A stretch of DNA of 64,000 nucleotides from Oscillibacter sp. (GTDB lineage: Bacteria; Bacillota; Clostridia; Oscillospirales; Oscillospiraceae): positions 8,711-72,710 of the forward strand of contig JAHHSA010000005.1 in assembly GCA_020025475.1 (NCBI GenBank), read 5' to 3'. The notes under the pieces were generated by a model. It ran no database searches, was not told the origin of the DNA, and worked only from the letters and a program-made list of their open reading frames with translations. The position numbers and the translations under genes were made by a program. Positions 7,964-16,141 of the stretch are shown here, in pieces. The number at the start of each line of letters is the position of its first letter. Position 1 is the stretch's first letter.

Positions 7964-8719
7964 ATGAAAACCCGCGGACAATGTATCGCCGTCGTATCCG
8001 GAAAAGGCGGCACCGGCAAGACCTCCTTCGTCTCCGGCGTTGGTTCAGCCCTGGCCCGGAACGGTCACAAAGTCCTCTGCGTGGACTGTGACATCGGGCT
8101 CCGGAACCTGGATCTGGCCCTTGGCCTCTCCGACCGGGCGCTGATGGACTTCTCCGACGTGGCCCAGGGGCACTGTTCTCTGGATTCCTCGGTGGTGGAG
8201 CACCCCAACATTCCCGGTCTCTATCTGCTGACAGCCCCCGCCCGCAGCCGTGGACGGCCCGTAAGCAATCAGCAGATGCGGGAGCTCCTCCGGGAAATCC
8301 GCACCCAGTTCGACTACTGCCTTTTGGATGCCCCGGCAGGCCTTGGCACCGGCTTTATGCTGGCCACCTGTGCAGCGGATCGGGCGGTGGTTGTCACCAC
8401 GTCGGATGCCTCCTCCCTGCGAGATGCCCAGCACACTGTAATGGAGTTGAACCGGTTTCCCCTCGGTTCTTTGCACTTGGTGGTCAACCGGGTGCGAAAA
8501 AAAATGCTCCGCAGTATGCACGCAACCATTGACGACGCCATCGACAAGGCAGGCCTGCCTCTCATCGGTGTCGTCCCGGAGGATGACGCACTGACACTGT
8601 CCTTGAACCGCGGTGTTCCCCTGCTGCTGGCAGACTATGGATCCAGCGCCGCTGCCGCTTACCGCAATATTGCCCGCCGGATCGCCGGCGGCAAGGCCCC
8701 ATTGCTGCGAATCAGATAA
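7964..8719 (+). CDS. MinD/FlhG-like orphan P-loop ATPase
   Basis: This is a 251-aa SIMIBI-class ATPase of the MinD/ParA group. The deviant Walker A GKGGTGKT lies at about residues 14-21, and DCDIGLRNLDLALGL follows the P-loop strand, as is typical of MinD. The Walker B-like LLDAPAGLGTG is near residue 118. The C terminus (AAYRNIARRIAGG) could be a short amphipathic membrane-targeting helix. No MinC or MinE gene is adjacent, and no flagellar gene is present, so its partner is unknown. A septum-placement role is possible but not shown. It has its own promoter and RBS (AAGGAGG); the MGS-family gene follows after 26 nt. Confidence 0.8.
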   Translation: MKTRGQCIAVVSGKGGTGKTSFVSGVGSALARNGHKVLCVDCDIGLRNLDLALGLSDRALMDFSDVAQGHCSLDSSVVEHPNIPGLYLLTAPARSRGRPVSNQQMRELLREIRTQFDYCLLDAPAGLGTGFMLATCAADRAVVVTTSDASSLRDAQHTVMELNRFPLGSLHLVVNRVRKKMLRSMHATIDDAIDKAGLPLIGVVPEDDALTLSLNRGVPLLLADYGSSAAAAYRNIARRIAGGKAPLLRIR

Positions 8720-8745
8720 ACGAACGGAAAGAAAGGAGCGCGATC

Positions 8746-9159
8746 ATGAACATCGCGATCATGTCCCATGACAACAAAAAGGACCTGATGGTCCAGTTCT
8801 GCACCGCTTATGCCGGTATTTTATCCCAACATCATCTTTATGCTACCAATACCACGGGGCACATGGTTTCCGAGGCAACCGGTTTGAATGTCCACTGCTT
8901 CCTTTCCTACGCTCACGGTGGAAGTCAGCAGATTGGCGCCCGTATCGCCTACAATGAATTTGACCTGGTCCTGTTCTTCAATGACCCCAACAACGCCGAA
9001 ATGTCCAACGACATCTCCTATATCGCTCGTCTGTGCGACCAGAACAACATCCCCTTTGCCAGCAACATTGCCACGGCTGAGGTGCTGGTGCTGGGTCTGG
9101 CCCGGGGCGATCTGGATTGGCGCTGCATTGTCAATCCCTCTACCCGACCTTTGGCTTGA
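8746..9159 (+). CDS. mgsA: Methylglyoxal synthase family protein with altered active site
   Basis: This 137-aa protein is collinear with methylglyoxal synthase, which turns dihydroxyacetone phosphate into methylglyoxal. Family landmarks are clear: the MNIAIMSHDNKK opening, LYATNTTG, GGSQQIGA and the IPFASNIATAE segment. However, the catalytic base (Asp in GGDQQ) is Ser60 here, the first Gly of the ATGTTG phosphate loop is Asn35, and the PHxPD segment with the catalytic His reads AEMSND. By comparison with the family it should not carry out the normal reaction; a sensing or regulatory role is possible (inference). It follows the MinD-like gene closely with a good RBS (AAAGGAG). Confidence 0.85.
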   Translation: MNIAIMSHDNKKDLMVQFCTAYAGILSQHHLYATNTTGHMVSEATGLNVHCFLSYAHGGSQQIGARIAYNEFDLVLFFNDPNNAEMSNDISYIARLCDQNNIPFASNIATAEVLVLGLARGDLDWRCIVNPSTRPLA

Positions 9160-9184
9160 CATTTGGCAGAAAAACGCATAAAAT
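9156..9184 (+). promoter_or_regulatory. Promoter of the hisS T-box transcript
   Basis: A perfect TTGACA (9156-9161) and TAAAAT (9179-9184) are spaced by 17 bp. The -35 overlaps the stop codon of the preceding gene. Confidence 0.8.
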
Positions 9185-9194
9185 CATGTAAAAT

Positions 9195-9440
9195 CTCACC
9201 GCGCAGATGCCGCAGCAGTACTTTGGCTACCAGTCCACAGAGAGAGACGCAGTGCTGAAAACGTCTTGTCTGGTCCACAGGAAGGACAGCGGCGGAGCGG
9301 GGGCGGAAACGCCCACGGTCCCTCCCCGTACAAAGGAGGCCACAAAGGGAACATGGTGTCTGCATGTTCCGAATTTGGGTGGCACCACGAAGCGTATGCT
9401 CTCGTCCCAAAACCTTGGGATGAGAGCATTCTTTTTTCAA
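9195..9440 (+). promoter_or_regulatory. T-box riboswitch upstream of hisS (predicted tRNA-Asp specifier)
   Basis: Stem I is closed by GCCGC (9209-9213) and GCGGC (9289-9293). The specifier loop has AGTA (9217-9220) opposite GAAG-GAC-A, giving the codon GAC (9285-9287, Asp). The distal part has AGAGAG and GTGCTGAAAA. The antiterminator bulge is TGGCACCACG (9380-9389). TGGC pairs with an NCCA end whose discriminator is G, which suits tRNA-Asp but not tRNA-His (C73). The competing terminator is at 9396-9438. Confidence 0.88.
9396..9438 (+). terminator. T-box-controlled intrinsic terminator of hisS
   Basis: A strong stem, ATGCTCTCgTCCCA with TTGGGATGAGAGCAT, is followed by TTCTTTTTT. It is mutually exclusive with the T-box antiterminator. 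Confidence 0.85.
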
Positions 9441-9492
9441 AAAACGCCTCTCTTTTCCCATAAAATCACAAACAAGAAGGAGATTGCACCCC

Positions 9493-10848
9493 ATGGCTAA
9501 AATGACACCCCGCACCCTCTCCGGCTTTATGGAGCTGCTTCCAGCCCCTCAGCAGCAGATGGAGCGCATCATGGAGACCCTGCGCCACACCTATTCTCTC
9601 TATGGTTTCACTCCCCTGGATACCCCTGTCATCGAGTCCAGCGAAGTCCTGCTGGCCAAGGCCGGCGGCGAGACCGAAAAGCAGATCTACCGCTTCCAGA
9701 AGGGCGACAGCGATCTTTCCCTGCGCTTTGATCTGACTGTGCCCCTGGCGAAGTATGTGGCCCTGCACTACAACGACCTGACCTTCCCCTTCCGCCGTTA
9801 TCAGATCGGCAAGGTCTACCGCGGCGAGCGCGCCCAGCGCGGCCGCTTCCGGGAGTTCTACCAGGCCGACATTGACATCATCGGCGATGGCAAGCTGTCC
9901 ATTATCAACGAGGCAGAAATTCCCGCCATCATCTATAAGACCTTCTCCACCCTGGGCCTGAAGCGGTTCCAGATTCGGGTCAACAACCGGAAAATCCTCA
10001 ACGGCTTCTATGCCATGCTGGGGCTCACGGAGAAGTCCGCAGACGTCATGCGCACCGTGGACAAGCTGGATAAGATTGGCCCCGAGAAGGTGAAAGCCCT
10101 TCTGGTGGAGGAGTTTGCCGTCTCTGAGTCGGACGCAGACGAAATTTTGAAATTCATCTCCATCACCGGCGACAACAACGCAGTGCTCTCTGCTCTGGAA
10201 GGCTATCTGGGCCGGAACGAAATCTTCGACCAGGGTCTGGAAGAGCTGAAAACCGTGGTGCGGTACTTGGGCGACTTTGGCGTACCCGCCGAAAACTTCG
10301 CCGTAGACCTGACCATTGCCCGTGGTCTGGATTACTACACCGGCACCGTCTACGAGACCACCCTGCTGGACCACCCCGAGATCGGCTCTGTCTGCTCCGG
10401 CGGACGCTACGACAATCTGGCGGAGTTTTACACTGACCGTCAACTGCCCGGTGCCGGTATTTCCATTGGCCTAACCCGTCTGTTCTACGTCCTGGGCGAG
10501 CAGGGGATGCTGAATCCAGAGCTGCCCACCTCTCCCGCTGACGTACTGATTCTGCCCATGACAGAGGACCTGTCCGCCGCCATTTCCCTGGCCACCAAGC
10601 TGCGGGAGAGCGGTATCCGTACTCAGCTCCACTGCGAGCAGAAGAAATTCAAGCAAAAGGTGAGCTACGCTGACAAGCTGTCCATTCCCTATGTCATCTT
10701 CCTGGGTGAAGATGAAATCAACGCCGGAATTGTGGCCTGCAAGGAAATGAAGACCGGTGAACAGACCAAGCTGAATGTGGAAGAGACCATTGCCCGCATT
10801 CAGGCCGGTCTTGCCGAGCTGGAAAAGGGCGCTGTCATTCTGGAATGA
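9493..10848 (+). CDS. hisS: Histidyl-tRNA synthetase
   Basis: This 451-aa class II synthetase charges tRNA-His. Motif 2 lies around YRGERAQRGRFREFYQ. The histidine-specific signature RGLDYYTGTVYE is present, GGRYDNL follows, and a C-terminal anticodon-binding domain ends the protein. The ATG at 9493 is preferred over an in-frame TTG at 9484, because GAAGGAG (9477-9483) abuts the TTG but is correctly spaced from the ATG. The gene is controlled by the upstream T-box. aspS follows after 133 bp without an obvious terminator, so both are probably read from the same leader. Confidence 0.97.
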   Translation: MAKMTPRTLSGFMELLPAPQQQMERIMETLRHTYSLYGFTPLDTPVIESSEVLLAKAGGETEKQIYRFQKGDSDLSLRFDLTVPLAKYVALHYNDLTFPFRRYQIGKVYRGERAQRGRFREFYQADIDIIGDGKLSIINEAEIPAIIYKTFSTLGLKRFQIRVNNRKILNGFYAMLGLTEKSADVMRTVDKLDKIGPEKVKALLVEEFAVSESDADEILKFISITGDNNAVLSALEGYLGRNEIFDQGLEELKTVVRYLGDFGVPAENFAVDLTIARGLDYYTGTVYETTLLDHPEIGSVCSGGRYDNLAEFYTDRQLPGAGISIGLTRLFYVLGEQGMLNPELPTSPADVLILPMTEDLSAAISLATKLRESGIRTQLHCEQKKFKQKVSYADKLSIPYVIFLGEDEINAGIVACKEMKTGEQTKLNVEETIARIQAGLAELEKGAVILE

Positions 10849-10981
10849 TGACCAGGGATGCGCATTCCCTTGGAAACTGTCTATCAAAAGAACGGGTTGT
10901 TGTTTGAAAAATTCAAGCGCCTGACAGCGCACATCATGCCCCGGTATAAACAAAATCCAATTTCGAAAGGAATTTATCACT

Positions 10982-12757
10982 ATGATGCAGAATCGTACCC
11001 ATACCTGTGGAGAGCTGCGCCTCTCTGACGCAGGCAAGTCCGTCAAAATTGTGGGCTGGATGGAAAACATCCGGGAGGTGGGCGCAGAGCTTGCCTTTAT
11101 CGTTGTCCGCGACTTCTACGGCACCACCCAGGTGGTGGCAGAGACCGCCGAGATGGTGACCCTGTTCAAGGGCATCACCAAGGAGTCTACCATCTCCGTG
11201 GAGGGCGTTGTCCGTGAGCGCGGCTCCAAGTCCGCCAAAATGGCTACCGGCGACATTGAAGTCGTACCCACCAAGGTGGAGGTGCTGGGCCGCTGCCGCC
11301 ACAACGAGCTGCCCTTCCAGATCAACCGAAGCCGTGAGGCCGACGAGACCCAGCGTCTGAAGTATCGCTATCTGGACCTGCGCAATCCCGAGGTCAAGAA
11401 GAATATCGTCCTGCGCTGCAACGTGGTGGCCGCTCTCCGCCAGTCTATGACCGAGCACGGCTTCCTGGAAATCACCACCCCCATTCTGACTGCCTCCTCT
11501 CCCGAGGGTGCCCGTGACTACTTGGTGCCCGCCCGGAATCACCCCGGCAAGTTTTACGCCCTGCCCCAGGCTCCCCAGCAGTTCAAGCAGCTGCTGATGA
11601 CCTCCGGCTTCGACCGTTACTTCCAGATCGCCCCCTGCTTCCGTGATGAGGATGCCCGTGGCGACCGCTCTCCCGGCGAGTTCTATCAGCTGGATATGGA
11701 GATGGCTTTCGCCTCTCAGGAGGACGTGTTCGCCGTCTGCGAGGACGTGCTGCCTCCCATCTTTGCCAAGTACGGTGCCTACAACCGGGCCAGTGAGGCT
11801 CCCTTTGTGCGCATCCCCTATCTGGAGGCCATGGAGAAGTATGGCTCCGATAAGCCTGACCTGCGTATCGACCTGACTGTTCAGGATGTCACTGAGGTTC
11901 TGGGCTCCTGCGGCTTTGGTCCCTTTGAGGGCAACCGCATTAAGGCCGTTGTGGTCTCTGACTTCCACGAGACCCGCAAGTTTATCGACAAGACTCTCGC
12001 CGAGGTTGAAGTTGTCTCCGGCGGCAAGCCCTACTGGTTCCGCCTGGACGAAAACGGTGAAATTGTGGGTGGTATTTCCAAGTTTGTCCAGCCCATGAAG
12101 GAGGCTGTTGTCTCTGCTCTGGGCCTGAAGGCTAACGACTTCGTGGCTCTGTCCGCCGGCTCCCTGGGTGCTGCCCAAAAGACTGCCGGTGTCCTGGTTA
12201 AGACCCTGGGTGCCGCTGTCCCCGGCCACATGGACCAGGAACAGTATTCCTTCTGCTGGATCGTGGACTTCCCCATGTATGAAATCGGCGACGAGTCCGG
12301 TGAGCTGGAGTTCTGCCACAACCCGTTCTCCATGCCCTCCGGCGGTCTGGAAGTGCTGCTCAAGGCTGAGCGCGGCGAGATCGATCCTCTCACCATCACC
12401 GCCGACCAGTACGACCTGGTCTGCAACGGCGTTGAGCTGTCCTCCGGTGCTGTTCGTAACCACGACCCCGAGATCATGATTAAGGCCTTTGAGCTGGTCC
12501 GCCTGGGCGAGGAAGACGTGAAGGCCAAGTTCCCCGCCATGTACAATGCATTCACCTACGGTGCACCCCCCCATGCAGGCATTGCTCCCGGCGTGGACCG
12601 GATGGTCATGCTGCTGGCTGGGGAAGACTCCATCCGTGAGATTATTCCCTTCCCCATGAACAAAAACGCACAGGACGTCATGATGGATGCCCCCTCGGCC
12701 GTCACTCAGAAGCAGCTCGATGAGCTCCACATTGCTCTGGTGAAGCCTGAGGAATAA
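10982..12757 (+). CDS. aspS: Aspartyl-tRNA synthetase
   Basis: This 591-aa bacterial-type AspRS has an N-terminal OB-fold anticodon-binding domain (about 1-105), the class II core and a GAD-type insertion (about 290-420). Motif 2 appears as FRDEDARGDRSPGEFYQLD, and motif 3 as GIAPGVDRMVMLLAG. The first of two adjacent ATGs is used (MMQNRTHTCGEL); AAAGGAATTTATCACT provides the RBS. Clustering with hisS is common in Firmicutes, and the predicted Asp-specific T-box fits this gene. The 133-bp hisS-aspS gap holds no clear promoter. Confidence 0.97.
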   Translation: MMQNRTHTCGELRLSDAGKSVKIVGWMENIREVGAELAFIVVRDFYGTTQVVAETAEMVTLFKGITKESTISVEGVVRERGSKSAKMATGDIEVVPTKVEVLGRCRHNELPFQINRSREADETQRLKYRYLDLRNPEVKKNIVLRCNVVAALRQSMTEHGFLEITTPILTASSPEGARDYLVPARNHPGKFYALPQAPQQFKQLLMTSGFDRYFQIAPCFRDEDARGDRSPGEFYQLDMEMAFASQEDVFAVCEDVLPPIFAKYGAYNRASEAPFVRIPYLEAMEKYGSDKPDLRIDLTVQDVTEVLGSCGFGPFEGNRIKAVVVSDFHETRKFIDKTLAEVEVVSGGKPYWFRLDENGEIVGGISKFVQPMKEAVVSALGLKANDFVALSAGSLGAAQKTAGVLVKTLGAAVPGHMDQEQYSFCWIVDFPMYEIGDESGELEFCHNPFSMPSGGLEVLLKAERGEIDPLTITADQYDLVCNGVELSSGAVRNHDPEIMIKAFELVRLGEEDVKAKFPAMYNAFTYGAPPHAGIAPGVDRMVMLLAGEDSIREIIPFPMNKNAQDVMMDAPSAVTQKQLDELHIALVKPEE

Positions 12758-12957
12758 GAAATGCACCCGCTTCCCCAGGGGACGGCCGTGCGCCGCAGGC
12801 GCTCCCAGCGCCAGTGGGGCCAAGCGTGATACCACTGCAAATTCTCGCCCGGAGTACCGTTAACCAACTGAGTGTGGCGTGTGCGCAAGGTACAAAACCT
12901 CCTGCACACATTCCCCGTTACTCACGAGAATATGTCCTGTTGCACAGTCGATCCAGT

Positions 12958-12986
12958 GCCGGGCGGAAACATTCCGCCCGGCTTTA
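12958..12986 (+). terminator. Intrinsic terminator downstream of aspS
   Basis: GCCGGGCGGAA pairs perfectly with TTCCGCCCGGC around ACA, followed by TTTAT. The 200 bp between the aspS stop and this hairpin (12758-12957) are GC-rich at first; I recognise no gene or RNA in them. Confidence 0.75.
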
Positions 12987-13099
12987 TCATTGATTCAGTT
13001 GCCCGAAAGATACCCTTGCAGCTGTTGCCAGCGTTTTTCCCCCGGCGCACCATTTACGCAAATATTTTTGTAATATTACGTATATATTTGCGCAAGCTC

Positions 13100-13128
13100 T
13101 TGCTATTCTCGTTTCTTTGCTCTATAAT
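13100..13128 (+). promoter_or_regulatory. Promoter of the small orphan gene at 13188
   Basis: TTGCTA (13100-13105) and a perfect TATAAT (13123-13128) are spaced by 17 bp. Confidence 0.7.
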
Positions 13129-13187
13129 GTAGGCACACCGTCAGGCTTCCGCCTGTTATTTCGAGTAGATTCGGGAGGTATACGACT

Positions 13188-13661
13188 ATGGCATATCCCA
13201 AAACCGGCAATGAAGTATTCATTAGCTTCTCTTTGTCCAACACCATGTTCTCCGGCATCGGCAAAGGCACCATCACCCGTGAAGACGTCTCCGTGGACTA
13301 TTTGAAAGAGCTGTTTGCAAAGTACGGCGTGATTATCTCCGCCAAGCCCGAGCAGCGTAAGTTGCTGGAAAAGGTGAACGAGACCTACGGATTGAATCTG
13401 GACATTCCCGACTCTCTGAAACTCATTCAGTTGTCCGAGCAGCACCGCAGACTGGTGCTGATCTCCGTCCAGGGCCTGCGCCGGGTCAACGGTTCTCTGC
13501 TGCCGGAGTACACCAACGAGGAATTCCAGGAAGCCACCTTCAGTTTCGTGAAGTACTATGTCCAGAGCCGCCACTATGACGAACTGGTGGCAGAAAATGC
13601 TCAGCTGAAGCGGGATTTGGACGCTGAAATTGCGGAGCGCACCCGTGTTTCTGATATCTGA
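13188..13661 (+). CDS. Small protein of unknown function (possible DUF1874-like fold)
   Basis: This is a 157-aa soluble protein that I cannot assign with confidence. It has its own strong promoter, a GGGAGG ribosome binding site and a perfect terminator, so it is a well-expressed single-gene unit. The last about 25 residues (DELVAENAQLKRDLDAEIAE) form a coiled coil. The order of segments (VFISFSLSNTMF, a middle helix, DSLKLIQLSEQHRRLVLISVQGLRRVNGSLLPE) resembles the small DUF1874/B116 family known from viruses and ring nucleases. The SIGH-type His of that family is replaced by SAKP, so the match is weak and only a hypothesis. Confidence 0.6.
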   Translation: MAYPKTGNEVFISFSLSNTMFSGIGKGTITREDVSVDYLKELFAKYGVIISAKPEQRKLLEKVNETYGLNLDIPDSLKLIQLSEQHRRLVLISVQGLRRVNGSLLPEYTNEEFQEATFSFVKYYVQSRHYDELVAENAQLKRDLDAEIAERTRVSDI

Positions 13662-13679
13662 TTGTTTTCCCAAATTGAC

Positions 13680-13712
13680 AAGCGGCACGGCCAATGGCCG
13701 TGCCGCTTCCGT
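13680..13712 (+). terminator. Intrinsic terminator of the 13188 gene
   Basis: AAGCGGCACGGCC pairs perfectly with GGCCGTGCCGCTT around AAT, then CCGTTTT. Confidence 0.85.
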
Positions 13713-13925
13713 TTTGTGGAATGCTTCCTTTCAGCAAGTTGTTCCAATGCTGTCATATCATTGCGCCGTTGGCGTCATCATGTGCAGCAGCCCCCATGTA
13801 CCTTTCTGTCTCCCGCAAGCTTGCCCGCATTCCACAATCCCCACAATTTGCTGTGGAAATGGCGGCTTTCCTTTCCCTGCGGGATATGGTACACTAATTT
13901 TGATCATTTGCAAGGAGGGGCCCCT

Positions 13926-15131
13926 ATGAAACAATTGACCACTGTCGCCTTGATGACACTCCTGCTGCTATGTCTGCCTGCCTGCAACCAGACCCAGCCT
14001 GAGCCCCCGCCCCCTGCACCGCCTGTAGAGGAAAAGCTGCCTGCACCACCGTCCCCTACGCAGGAGGAGCTGGATGCACGGTTGATTATTGAGGAAATAC
14101 TGGACCAAATGACCACTGAAGAGCTGGTGGGTCAGCTATTTTTTCCCCGCTGTCCCGGCAACAACGCTGTGGAGGACATTCAAACCTACCATCTGGGCGG
14201 CTATATTCTCTTTGGACGGGATTTTAAATCCGCTGATGGCAGTTGGCTCACAGAATCTGAGCTCACCTCCACCCTGGCCGTCTATCAAAACGCCGCCTCC
14301 ATCCCTCTTCTGATCGGTGCAGACGAAGAGGGCGGCTCCGTCATCCGCGCCAGCCGAAATCCCAATCTATTTTCGAACCCCTGCCAGTCGCCTCAGCGAC
14401 TGGCCAAACGCGGCATCAGCTTTGCTGAGGATGCCAGGGAAAAAAGTCTGCGGCTTTTGGAGCTGGGTATTCAGGTCAATCTGGCCCCGGTAGCGGATGT
14501 CTCTACCAATTCCGCCAACTTCATCTACGACCGTACGCTGGGTAAGGATGCCGAAGCCACTGCCGCTTATGTTGGCGAGGTGACCCGTGCCATGTCTGAT
14601 GTGGGAATTGGCAGTGTACTCAAGCACTTTCCCGGCTACGGCAACAATGATGATACCCACACTGGCATTGCCATCGACCAGCGGCCGCTGGAAACCTTCC
14701 GTGCCTCGGACTTTCTGCCCTTTTCCGCAGGCATCCAGGCGGGCGGTGGGAAAACTGCCGTGCTGGTCTCGCACAATATCATGGCATGTGTGGACGCAAC
14801 GCTCCCCGCCTCCCTGTCTCCCGCTGTCCATGACTTGCTTCGAAAGGAGCTGGGATTTGGCGGTGTAGTGATGACTGACGACCTGGCTATGGATGCCGTC
14901 AAGGCCTATGCGCAGGACGGTGCAGCAGCGGTTCTGGCCCTGCAGGCGGGGAATGACCTCATTATCACCACCGACTACCAAACCCAGATTCCTCAGGTTC
15001 TGGAGGCCGTACAAAAGGGTACTCTGGACTCTGCCCTCTTGCGCCGCGCCTGCCGTCGGGTCCTGGAATGGAAGCAGGAACTGGGGCTTCTGCCTGTGGG
15101 TTCCGCAGAAAATCAATTTCGTCCAGTATAA
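13926..15131 (+). CDS. GH3 beta-N-acetylhexosaminidase-like lipoprotein
   Basis: This 401-aa exported lipoprotein resembles NagZ, which removes terminal N-acetylglucosamine from muropeptides or other glycans. The signal peptide ends in the lipobox LPAC with Cys20, followed by a Pro-rich linker (about 25-48). The GH3 barrel shows KHFPGYG with a D-T-H triad downstream, and the nucleophile region MTDDLAMDA. The start at 13926 follows AAGGAGGGG. An upstream open frame without RBS is not part of the gene. A role in wall turnover or host-glycan use at the cell surface is inference. Confidence 0.88.
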   Translation: MKQLTTVALMTLLLLCLPACNQTQPEPPPPAPPVEEKLPAPPSPTQEELDARLIIEEILDQMTTEELVGQLFFPRCPGNNAVEDIQTYHLGGYILFGRDFKSADGSWLTESELTSTLAVYQNAASIPLLIGADEEGGSVIRASRNPNLFSNPCQSPQRLAKRGISFAEDAREKSLRLLELGIQVNLAPVADVSTNSANFIYDRTLGKDAEATAAYVGEVTRAMSDVGIGSVLKHFPGYGNNDDTHTGIAIDQRPLETFRASDFLPFSAGIQAGGGKTAVLVSHNIMACVDATLPASLSPAVHDLLRKELGFGGVVMTDDLAMDAVKAYAQDGAAAVLALQAGNDLIITTDYQTQIPQVLEAVQKGTLDSALLRRACRRVLEWKQELGLLPVGSAENQFRPV

Positions 15132-15182
15132 TTTAGTCATTATATTACAGATGGTATCTTCTTATACCCAAAGGAGGCCGCT

Positions 15183-16067
15183 ATGAAACGCTTTGCACGC
15201 CTTTTGCTGCTGTCCCTTTTATTGCTGCCAGTGCTAACGATCACCGCTCTTGCAGACTCCGGTCCCAAGGACCAGCTAATCGTCCGGGTTGAAAACGCTC
15301 CCGTGGAAGCATACTATCTGGATCTGGTGACCCAGGACAGCGGCACCAGCAGCCTGCATCCAAATCTCTCTGAACAGGAATTAGCCGTTCTGGACAGGGA
15401 CATGCTGACTGCCTTGGTGACCGCAGTCCCGAAGGGCTCTCACGCCTGCACAGCCCAGGGCTCCACAGGTGCTCCCATGTGGGGCGACCTCGTGGGTGAG
15501 CGGGAGGATGCCAAAGGAAATCCCCTCCATCGGTTTGGCTATTTTGGTCTGCCGGACACCTATCAGATTCTAATGGTCACCAAAAGCGGCGAGACCTTTT
15601 TGTCCGAACCCTGCACCCGGAAGGTCCTGCAATCCTCCGTGACGGTTGACTGGGCAGAAAAGACCGTATCCATTCCCCCGGTATGGGTGGGCTATGTGCT
15701 GCAATTTCTCTCCACCCTCCTCCCTACCCTGCTGATCGAGGGTGTGCTCCTGCTCCTCTTCGGCTTTGCCTGGAAGAAAAACTGGAAGCCATTTCTGCTC
15801 ATCAATCTCATCACCCAAGGCGGTCTGGCTCTATGGCTCGCCATCAACGCCATGCAGCATGGTGCCAATTTTTGGTTCTACTACTTTGCGTTCATCCCAG
15901 CAGAAATGATGATCGCCTTTGTGGAGGCAGGTCTCTACCGGCGCTGCCTCACCGGTGGGAGCAAGGTGCGGGCATTTTTCTATGGTCTCACCGCCAACGC
16001 TGCTTCCGTGCTGCTGGGGTTGTGGACTGTAGAACCTGTTTGGAGTTTCATTGTCTCCATCTCCTAA
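15183..16067 (+). CDS. Exported multi-pass membrane protein, unknown function
   Basis: This is a 294-aa protein with a cleavable signal peptide (MKRFARLLLLSLLLLPVL, cut after TALA). An extracytoplasmic domain of about 145 residues contains two Cys that could form a disulfide (HACTAQ, SEPCTRK). At least four transmembrane segments make up the C-terminal half (about 165-190, 198-215, 225-245, 262-290). AAAGGAGG precedes the ATG. No enzymatic motif is visible. It follows the GH3 lipoprotein by 51 bp and may be expressed with it. I do not recognise a named family. Confidence 0.75.
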   Translation: MKRFARLLLLSLLLLPVLTITALADSGPKDQLIVRVENAPVEAYYLDLVTQDSGTSSLHPNLSEQELAVLDRDMLTALVTAVPKGSHACTAQGSTGAPMWGDLVGEREDAKGNPLHRFGYFGLPDTYQILMVTKSGETFLSEPCTRKVLQSSVTVDWAEKTVSIPPVWVGYVLQFLSTLLPTLLIEGVLLLLFGFAWKKNWKPFLLINLITQGGLALWLAINAMQHGANFWFYYFAFIPAEMMIAFVEAGLYRRCLTGGSKVRAFFYGLTANAASVLLGLWTVEPVWSFIVSIS

Positions 16068-16097
16068 AATTCTCCACAATTTCTGAGAATTTGTGGA
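16067..16097. repeat. Intergenic inverted-repeat element, copy 1
   Basis: AAATTCTCCACAAT-N6-GAATTTGTGGA; the same sequence with the same 6-nt spacer occurs at 23714-23744. TCCACAA and TTGTGGA can pair. No T-run follows, so a plain terminator is not supported. Confidence 0.5.
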
Positions 16098-16141
16098 TTC
16101 CTTGTTCCCATAAACCCATCAACGAAAGGATATTTACTCCT

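Noticed and set aside
9484..9492. TTG at 9484 as the hisS start
   Set aside because: It directly abuts the Shine-Dalgarno sequence; the ATG at 9493 has proper spacing.
10934..12835. 633-codon open frame antisense to aspS
   Set aside because: aspS on the plus strand is complete with class II motifs; the antisense frame has no RBS or recognisable domain.
12758..12957. Structured RNA or tRNA in the GC-rich region after aspS
   Set aside because: No cloverleaf, riboswitch core or conserved motif could be built by eye.
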